From Cynocephalus volans (lineage: Eukaryota > Chordata > Mammalia > Dermoptera > Cynocephalidae): DNA of 64,000 nucleotides. The position numbers were made by a program, and so were the translations under genes. The stretch covers positions 36,025,293-36,089,292 of the forward strand of contig NC_084469.1 in the NCBI RefSeq assembly GCF_027409185.1. The letters are read 5' to 3'. Positions 56,238-64,000 of the stretch are shown piece after piece. The notes under the pieces were generated by a model. That model did not search any database. It saw only the letters and a list, made by a program, of their open reading frames with translations, and had not been told where the DNA came from. Every line of letters starts with the position of its first letter. The first letter of the stretch is position 1.

Positions 56238-56401
56238 GGCTGGCCCCGTGGCTCACTAGGGAGAGTGTGGCACTGGTAGTGCCAAGGCCGCGGGTTCGAA
56301 TCCTACATAGGGATGGCCGGTGCACTTGCTGTCTGAGCGTGGTGCAGACGACACTGTGCCTAGGGTTGCAATTCCCTTACCAGTCAAAAAAAAAAAAAAA
56401 A
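56238..56401 (+). mobile_element. tRNA-Ile-like dimeric SINE with 16-bp target-site duplication
   Basis: First unit: GGCTGGCCCCGTGGCTCACT start (A-box-like) and a perfect B box GGTTCGAATCC at 56293-56303. Second unit from GGATGGCCGGTGC with a degraded B box GGGTTGCAATTCCC, then 'ttaccagtc' and poly(A). The 16-bp AAAAGGACATAGGAGG occurs at 56222-56237 and 56402-56417 without mismatch, so the insertion is fairly young. The fold and 'gagagtgtggcactgg...aaggccgcgggttcga' layout fit tRNA-Ile ancestry, known for colugo CYN-type SINEs. Confidence 0.9.
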
Positions 56402-56589
56402 AAAAGGACATAGGAGGTGACCTGAAGGAGTTTCCCATGGCTGCAAATGGGACAATTTAAACAACAAAATAAACAAAGAAAGCATTGGATAATAATTCAT
56501 AAGATAAAATAAATATCCATGAGTCTATATGGATGATAGATAATTGAATTAAAAATAAATGGAGAAGGGACAGATCTTCTTTACAAAAG

Positions 56590-57275
56590 AATTCCAATTA
56601 ATAAATGTGGAAGGGGTGAGAGGAATGCAAGATCACCGTTAGGCCAACACCACAGTAATAACTATTGCAGCAAAATCCACCAATGGGTCCTAAAAGCTGT
56701 CGGTGAAAATCTGAGGAGAAAACATGATATTTACATAATCTCAGCGTATTTCCCCCAAGATATTCACTACTTACAAAGGGGAGAATAATTATTTCACAGT
56801 GGAGAAACCCAGCAGACACCACCTGAACCACATGGTCAAGGTTAACATTACCAGCAATAAAATGCATCAGCATCGTGTGTCCCCTGATATAATGCACTGA
56901 GAAGGGAGGGACACGACATCACTTCTGTGGGGTTCTTGCCAAAAACTCATAACCACAGTCATGAGAAATCTGTAATCATGAGAACACGTCATTTGAAACC
57001 CAACAGAGACATTCCGTAAGGTAAATAACCAGTACTCACTGAAGTGTCAAGGTCATGAAAGCTAAAGAAAGAGGAACTGTCACAGATTGAAGGAGACAAT
57101 GGAAATGCAGCACTAAATACTATGGGGGGTCCTGGACTGGATCTTAGAGCAGAAAAGGAACATTAGGAGGAAAAATGTTAAAATTCAAACGAGGCCTGTA
57201 ATTGAGTTAACAGGATTGTACCCGTGGTCCCTTCCTGGTTTTGATACCTGCACCAAGTTTACGTAAGGTATCACT
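56590..57275 (+). repeat. Old L1ME-like 3' end, sense
   Basis: 'cacctgaaccacatggtcaa', 'caaggtcatgaaagctaaag', 'ggtcctggactggatcttag' and 'ttaacaggattgtacccgtg' form a widespread old mammalian repeat. The same family is at 18440-18665 in reverse. Confidence 0.55.
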
Positions 57276-57734
57276 TACCTAGGGGAAGCTGAGTGAAGGA
57301 AAGACATGGCTGTAAGACCCTTCACATACTTGCATAGCCTTACATGCCCTTTGTGTATCTTTCCAGGCCTCGCTGCCTTTCGTGAACTTCATTAAAGTTA
57401 TTTCTTGTATAGTTACAGTGGATCAATGCAGGGCTGGCTGCCTAAAGATCCCCTAACACGCTGATCCTGAGATGGGGTTGAGAATCTCTGAGGCTCTTGG
57501 ATATAAGGGCTCTCTCTGAGGATGTTTAAACTATGTTTCCATGTTAATGGATATCCAGAGAAAGTTAACAGTTAGTATATTAACATCTTAATAACCACCT
57601 CATGATAAAATGTTACCAGACGATGCTGGTGCTCAGTTTGCATTTTTGCCGATCACCGTGTTGGTGTCACCTAAATGGACAGGGCATACCAGGTGTGTGC
57701 TTGGGGACTGCGAGAGCTCAAAGCTGAGCACAAT

Positions 57735-57805
57735 GACTTAATAGAAGGAAAATGTTTAGAATAATGCCTGGCACGTAATAAGCATTCAATAATGCCATTT
57801 ATTAT
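57735..57805 (+). repeat. MIR 3' end
   Basis: 'aatgcctggcacgtaataag', then 'cattcaataatgcc', is the MIR tail. Confidence 0.6.
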
Positions 57806-58004
57806 CTCTTGGGGTGTTTTCTTAATATACACACTTCTGCTGCCAAGTCCAGATGCTTCTGGGATTGGGCCAAGAGCTAAAACACTCCCTGGATGATTCT
57901 GATGCACAGTTAGGCTTGCAAAGTAATGTGTTCTATTTTACACTCACGTGTACACATGAGTGTGCTCACGCGTGCACACACGACCCCCACACAGACTCTA
58001 AGAT

Positions 58005-58145
58005 GAGGAAGGCACCTCCAAGACCATCTAGTTCAACCCTCCCATCCTACAGAAAGGACAATGGAGGCTCTGAGTGGTGAAGGGACTCACCCAGATTAGG
58101 CAGTGGCAAATCTATAACTAGAACCTGAGCCTAGGACCCCAGGAT
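58005..58145 (-). repeat. MIR-like fragment, antisense
   Basis: 'tctagttcaaccctcccatc' and 'gaagggactcacccagatta' follow a reversed MIR-class layout. Confidence 0.45.
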
Positions 58146-58538
58146 AGCCACGGCATCCTCTTGCTTAGATGGGGTCACATCTGCTGTCCAGCAGAAAGTG
58201 ACTTCAGCTCCTATCCTCGAGGTTGCTTTTGGAATCACTTTTCAAATTTTTTATTGAATTTTTTATTTTTTATTTATTTTTTACTGGTCTATTTAGTTGT
58301 TCAACTTCTTCACTGTTAACTTTGTGAATTTAGGTTTTCTGACAATATCATTCATTTTAACCAAGATTTAAAAGTGCATTAGCAAGGATCAGGAATTCTT
58401 ATATAATTTTTACCAATATTTCTGAATCTGTGGTTTTAGCCCTTCTCTGAATGTTATAAAATTATGCTTTCTTTTAAAATCTAGATCCAGATTTGTATTA
58501 AATAATTTTACATTACATCGAAGTTCTTTAAATAATTA

Positions 58539-58621
58539 TGAGGGGACTTCAAAAAGTTCATGGAAGGATTTGGATTATCTTTCAATTCAGTTTTTTCCAA
58601 AAACTTTTTGAAGTGCCCTTG
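58539..58621. mobile_element. Mariner-type MITE, about 83 bp, copy 3
   Basis: TGAGGGGACTTCAAAAAGTT at the left and 'aaactttttgaagtgccctt' at the right form the inverted repeat, with TA at 58537-58538 and 58622-58623. Confidence 0.8.
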
Positions 58622-58979
58622 TATTTTTGACATTTACATTAAATGTAGTAACTATGATAACAGCAGTTTTTTTGGACAGTGGCTTTAAGTCTGATTTATT
58701 TAATTGCTCACTGTTCTGTTTGTTTTGTATCCTGCCATCTAAAAGTCCTTTATTTTGATTCATTCCTTGCTCAGCTGGAGTATTTTGAGTAATTTCAAGA
58801 CAGGTGTGTGGGTGAGGTACTTTCTGAGACTTTATATGTCATATGGCATTCATTGAGCCTCATGAGTTATAGCTTTGCCAATTGAAGAATTGGTATAATT
58901 TGTAATTTTTCACGCAAGATAATCAACTAAAAACATGGCTATCACAAAGAATAGAATTAGGTGAGGTGGCTGGGTAGAA

Positions 58980-59540
58980 ATTAATATAGAAATTAATATT
59001 ATTCAAATATACAAATAAAAAACAAAAGTTATGTCAGGAAAAAACACCTCACTCATAATAGAAACAAAAAGAATAAAATAAAAAAACTTAAAATATGCAC
59101 AATTTTTATGAAGAAAACTGTTGAGGGACATAAAAGAAGGCAACAGGAGAGGAAAATGCATATGCTCTTGGGCAGGAAGATTCAATATTATAAAGAATTA
59201 ATTCAAAAAGGATCAAAAATCCAAGTGCAAAGAGCTAAAACCACAAAACTCTTAGAAGAAGACACAGGAGAAGAGCTTCATCACATTGGATTTGTCAATG
59301 ATTTCTTGGATATGACACCAAAAGCACAGGTAACAAAAGAAAAAAAAATAGATGAGTTGGACTACATCAAAATGTAGAACTCTGGGCACCAAAGGACACA
59401 AACAACAGAGTGAAAAGGCAGGCTGCAGAATGGATGAAAACACTTGCAAATCATGTATCTAAGAAATGGCTGATATCCAGAATGTATGAAGAATTCCTAA
59501 AACTCAACAACAACAACAAAACCCAAACAACCCAATTTGT
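58980..59540 (+). repeat. L1M ORF2 C-terminal fragment, sense
   Basis: It translates as LLEEDTGEELHHIGFVNDFL then DMTPKAQVTKEKK before stops; it is an ORF2 remnant with several stops and shifts. Confidence 0.8.
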
Positions 59541-59604
59541 CAGTTCTCCATAAGTTTCAGCCTGGAGAATAGGAACTATGAATGAAAGAAGGAGGGAAGG
59601 CAGG

Positions 59605-59800
59605 CAGTTATTGAGTGGCTGTTCTATGTCAGCTACTACGCTGGGCACTTCACTCGATTAGTTAGTTTAATAAGCATAATCACCCCATGACCTAATTATT
59701 ATTATACACAATTTCTGCAGCTCAGGGAGGGTAAGCCATTTATTTGTCCAAGTTCCTGTGGTCATAGTTCCTATGGCTTGAGCTCAACACCCATCCAAAG
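59605..59800 (-). repeat. MIR-like fragment, antisense
   Basis: 'gttctatgtcagctactacg' and 'gctcagggagggtaagccat' follow the reversed MIR order; diverged. Confidence 0.5.
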
Positions 59801-60404
59801 TTGGCCTGACTCCCAAAGCCCATGTTCTTTCACATGCCATGCTCATAGGAAATCATTTCTACTGTTTTCCGGACACTCAAAGGGCTGAGTCGCTGTTTTG
59901 CCTCTGTATTATAATTTGAGGCTTCCAGGGAAGATGTCTTACACAAAGATTGCCTGAATTTCCACTGTCAGACTTTCTCTGTGGGTTAGGGCTTCTTACT
60001 TCCTCGATCCTAGCTTATTTTTCAAGATGTAAGATTCCTGGAAGGATTTTCAGCTACCAGGTGAGTCTGTGACAGCATCGGCATCGGAGAGTGGGCAGCA
60101 GAGGGGCTCCAGGGCCATTAGAGGGAGGAAATGTGAAAAGGCAGGTGGTGATGCTGTGGGGAGCGGGGAGAGAGCAGAACAAAGGAAAAGTGTGTAAAAA
60201 GGGAGGACAACCGAGGGAGCGGCGACAAATCTTGCCCACTTCTCAACCTGGCTCAAGCCCCTCTTTACCAAGGAAAGGGAACAGGAATGCTCAGAAAGAC
60301 CAAAGCTGTGGTTAAGGCCAAGAAGAAATTGGGTGAGGATGAAAGAAGAGAAAGAGAAAGACACTGACACGTACACAGCACCGACTCCCAGCCAGAGGTT
60401 GTGC

Positions 60405-60585
60405 TTAAGGCTTCAGCACATGATCTCATTTTTTCTGAACAGCCCTATAACACCCTGAACTTAGAAGGATAAGGAAGTACAGCTCCTGGTGGATAAACGA
60501 CTTTCCCAAGGACCCACAACTAGCAAGTTGCATAGGGAGAATTTGAACCCAGGTCTATCTGGCTCCCCTGTGCCCAAGTAGAGTA
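60405..60585 (-). repeat. MIR SINE, antisense
   Basis: 'acaactagcaagttgcatag' and 'atttgaacccaggtctatct' match reversed MIR. Confidence 0.8.
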
Positions 60586-60634
60586 CTGAAAACCAACCAA
60601 CCAACCAGGATGCATGATGCTGCTTTCACATTGA

Positions 60635-60800
60635 ATAATAATAATAGCTGCTAATGCTAATTGAGGGCTTACCATGTGCACTGTTCTAAATGCTTTTTAT
60701 GAGTGAACTCATTAAGTCCACCTGAGATAGACACTTTCTCACACCCATTTTAAAGATGAGAAGACTGAGGCAGTGAGTGGTCTCTCAGATAATAAATGGC
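60635..60800 (-). repeat. MIR SINE fragment, antisense
   Basis: 'gagggcttaccatgtgcact' and 'cattttaaagatgagaagac' match reversed MIR. Confidence 0.7.
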
Positions 60801-60809
60801 ACACAGCCT

Positions 60810-63050
60810 AAGCAATTTAGCTTCTCCATGCATGTAAAGGAAGCTATTAACAGAGCTAGAGATGGGCAAACTGAAGTTACTGCCAGGATGGGGAACCAGA
60901 GAAAGACTGCAAGAATAAACTCTAGGCAGCAGCCAAATTGTATGGGCCCACCTGGCACTGGAGACTATTTAATCCTGCTCCCTTCTGCATTTACAGCCCG
61001 TCTTGTTTGTTAGTAGATGCTTGCAGAGTAATAAAGCAGCAAAGGAATACAAGTGTAAAAACTCAAGAAAGGCCAATTGCACATGTTTTGGCAGCTTTCT
61101 GGTTTTTCTGGCTGTAGAAGAAGATTGTGGTTGTGACAGCTTGCGTTCATTACAAGCTGATCACTTTCTACAGATAGAGTAATTTCCAGTTTGTAAGACA
61201 GATGTGAACATTTCACAGTTTTGGGCAAAGAAAATGTTGCTCTTTCCAGAGCACTGTGACTTCTAGATGCTTTACTATCAGAATAACTTTGGGGACAGAC
61301 TGCTCTAATCCATTATCTCTTTCCTTGCACAGCTTGTCTTCCCTCCCAGAGTGAGAAACCAGTTACCACCTGTCTTCTCTCCGTTAATCTGACAGCACAT
61401 TCACCTTCTTTAGTCTCCTTTTTACTCACTTTAAACTCTTTCCCAATTATGTAAGAAAAGTCTCTTGCCTTCTCCCATTCATGAACATTTTTTATTAGTG
61501 CAAGCGAAACCTCCCTAACAAAAAAAGAAATCATCGAGGCTTGTGAACAGAACTGAAATCAGCCACTCCTCCCGATACTTGGCCAGGTGTGGTTTTTACA
61601 ACTTTTTATGAAACATACATTGATTTCAAGAGTCCCGTTTAGCCTAGTCTAGAACTCTCTAGAATTCTACGGGAACATTTACTGTGACATTATGGCATCA
61701 GACACTGATGCAGTCTCTCCCAAATTCTCACCAAATATACCCTATATATATATATAGAACGATATATTTCTATAGATGTAGAAAAAAGGAACACATATGC
61801 ATACAATCCAAACTGAAAACCTAACAGGTCAGAATTGGGGACTGACATTATGTCTAAATCAGATGGAAAGGGATGAAGGAAATCCAGCCTTCAGTTCAGG
61901 CCAAAATCCTTACAGAAGGTGGGTGGAGCTTGCATCATGGCTGATGAAAGTTTGGCCCCCACATGAGTGTACACTTTTTTTGGATACTTGATCCCCTTTT
62001 GTCTTTTCCTTTAATGAAAATTGATGGGTCTGATTCACTGAGAAGAAGTTTGGGGAGAGGGCAATTTGGGAGGGAAACAAGAGTCCTGCTCTGTCCACAT
62101 TGTGTCCCTTTTTGACCCCAATGGAGAGGTCTGGGCTACGGCTCTAAATGTTCATGGAGTACGGTGGTCACTGAGGCTATAAACTGTGTGAAGAGAAAAG
62201 AGCAAGGAGCCGAAGGACTCACAAAAAGATGCTAAGAAGACACGGCTTGCAAAGTAAGAGGAGAACATGATGTCACAGAAACTCAAAACAGGAGTGTTTT
62301 GAGGAAAGAGTGTGGAATGCTGCTGTGAGATCTACCACATGAGGGCAGAGAAGTGGCCATTGGACTTGGTGACATGGGGGGAGGTTAATGACTGTGGAAG
62401 AATAAGTGTCGGGTGAGAAGATTCAGTGGAAATGGCTGAGGAGAGAAAAGGAGGTGACAGAGGCAACTCCTTCCAGAAGCTTTGCTTAGAAGGGTTGAGT
62501 TTTGTGAGATGCTCCAGTATCCTCCTGTAAAATTTCTTTTTGTTTTTCTTTGCCTAGCACAAGCTCATTTTGGGTTATTGTGACCAAACGAACAAACAAA
62601 AAACCCCTAAGATGCTTCCAATTTAAAATAAAAGATCTATGTTTACATCTAAAGAAAAACTACCCCATATGGTTACATGCCAAAGTGTTAACAGCAATTA
62701 TATCCAAGAGGCAAAATTAGATATAATTTTAATTTTTTTCCTATAAACATTTTTTATGATAATATATATTTCAGGCCTTGTTTTTTATCACACAAATAAT
62801 AGGAATTACATATACAGAAATTAGGAAATAGTTCTGGAAAGGTGGAGTAGATGTACTTTTTCCTATTTCTCTTGTGCATAAGGAAAAAACCCTGGATATT
62901 CTATGTAAAACTAACACAGGAGATTCTGAAAGGTAAGGACGAGGCTGACCAGCTAGGAAACTTGGGAACAAGGAATGACATGGCGGCAAGTTCTCTGGTT
63001 TTCTTTTCCATGTACTGCAGACTTGGAGCCAACAATAGATGCAGATTTTA
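60810..63050. other. Nothing recognised; short (TA)n at 61741-61758
   Basis: No exon or repeat family was named. ORFs are all under 75 codons. Confidence 0.4.
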
Positions 63051-63059
63051 AAAGCCCCA

Positions 63060-64000
63060 ATGAAAGCCTGCTCCCTCTAGCCAAAGCATGAGACAAGAGG
63101 CGGCTTAGCAAGACAGACAACTTTCAGACAATAAATTGCTCTATTTCAGCCAAACTCCACAGAGAAAACTGTGATGCCACCTCCACCAGGAAAGGCCAAA
63201 TAGGAAGTCTGGACTTGCACACTGGCAGGCTCTAACGAGGTTCCCCAAATCCCCAACATGAATGGTGTCTGAAAAAGCCAAGTCTTTCATCCCCCCTGGT
63301 GGTAATAAGCCCCCTCCCACCTTGCAGTATCAGTGGACACCACCGGGAAGCCTGGACCTTCTCCCCCACCAGACAGTCAAGAGCCCCCTCCCCAACCCCA
63401 CCAATGGGATGGTGTCAGAGGAAGCCTAATGGGGGAGTTGGGACTTTCACTACTGCTCAGAAATAATGAGGTCATTGCCTCACCATGGTAATAGTGGAGC
63501 AGTAATGAGACACTTCTACCTCTCTTAGCCAGAGAAGTATCAGTGGAGGCCTCTAGGAAGCTGGAACTCCCACTCCCCCTGGTAGTAATGAGGAACGCCT
63601 CCACAATGTCAGTGGAGGCTCAGTATAGAACCTGGACTTCCACCCCCATCAGGCAGAAACGAGGAAATACCTCCCCACCCCTGCACTTCCTTTGAACCAG
63701 CTAAAACATAAGGTTCAACTAAGATTCAGAGCTTCATAACTCTCATGATACCCCAAATGTCCAAGTTTCAATGGAAAATAACTTGTCACATTCAGAACAA
63801 GGAAGATCTCAAACTGAATGAAAAAGACCGCAGGTGCCAACACCAAGATGACAGATGTTAAAAATGAACCTACAAAGATTTTAAAGCAGTCATCAGTAAA
63901 AATGCTTCAATGAGCAATTATAAACTCTTAGCACAAATGAAAAATAAGAAAATCTTAACAAAGAAATACACAGTTTCAGCAAAGAAATAAAAGATATAAA
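63060..64000 (+). mobile_element. L1M-type 5'UTR, running off the window
   Basis: Repeated 'tggaagctcagtata...cttccacccccatcaggcag'-like modules are followed by 'tcaaactgaatgaaaaagac' and 'gattttaaagcagtcatcag'. This is the start of the coiled-coil ORF1 region of old L1M/HAL1-type elements. Confidence 0.6.

Noticed and set aside
56238..56310. Possible tRNA-Ile gene
   Set aside because: tRNA-like boxes are present, but the anticodon arm and acceptor stem do not pair properly, a second unit and poly(A) follow, and a target-site duplication flanks it: a SINE.
63291..63304. CCCCCCTGGTGGTA as a second CTCF site
   Set aside because: It recurs within the module of an L1M 5'UTR and lacks the flanking consensus bases.
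50254..64000. Search for the upstream non-coding exon and promoter of PIK3R5
   Set aside because: No CpG-rich block or convincing donor with TSS elements stands out; non-coding exons cannot be called from sequence alone.

Overview
This is a 64 kb piece of a placental-mammal nuclear genome. It has spliced GT-AG exons, old MIR, L2 and L1M repeats, a mariner-type MITE family, Tigger-like DNA and a younger L1. The lineage clue is the SINE type. At about 56.24 kb lies a two-unit tRNA-Ile-like SINE with a poly(A) tail and a perfect 16-bp target-site duplication, and at about 6.6 kb a one-unit relative. I saw no Alu, B1/B2 or carnivore/ungulate-type SINE. tRNA-Ile-derived monomer/dimer SINEs without Alu fit a colugo (Dermoptera) best. 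This is inference; a strepsirrhine primate is the main alternative.

The only protein-coding gene I can support is PIK3R5, on the minus strand. It encodes p101, the regulatory and Gbeta-gamma-sensing subunit of class IB PI3-kinase gamma. All 18 coding exons can be placed between 50240 (ATG) and 21311 (end of stop). Every junction has AG/GT ends, the phases fit, and the exons sum to 2634 nt, or 877 codons plus stop (human p101 is about 880 residues). The gene looks intact. The 3'UTR probably runs to an AATAAA near 19.58 kb. The 5' part of the ATG exon is non-coding, so at least one further upstream exon must exist; I could not find it in the window.

Layout: 1-19.5 kb is intergenic DNA downstream of PIK3R5, where PIK3R6 is expected further left by known mammalian synteny. 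It is rich in L2, MIR and nested L1M fragments, with a solo LTR (8.1-8.5 kb), a short GC-rich CpG-dense block (10.55-10.72 kb), and an unusual retroposon with an internal GC-rich tandem array and a target-site duplication (16.50-18.09 kb). 19.56-50.25 kb is PIK3R5. Its introns hold an intron-filling 16-bp GC minisatellite (24.5-24.97 kb), a 1.2-kb L2, a Tigger-like element, L1M pieces, and a young 5'-truncated L1 with two tandem 3' ends inside one target-site duplication (45.39-49.02 kb). 50.25-64 kb is probably the 5'UTR intron of PIK3R5 and contains MIR, L2 and L1M pieces and the dimeric SINE.

The strongest candidates for something undescribed are the 1.59-kb VNTR-bearing retroposon with an inverted partial relative 0.6 kb away, and the double-ended L1 insertion. 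Repeat edges without target-site duplications are approximate, because family assignment is by recognition and not by a search.
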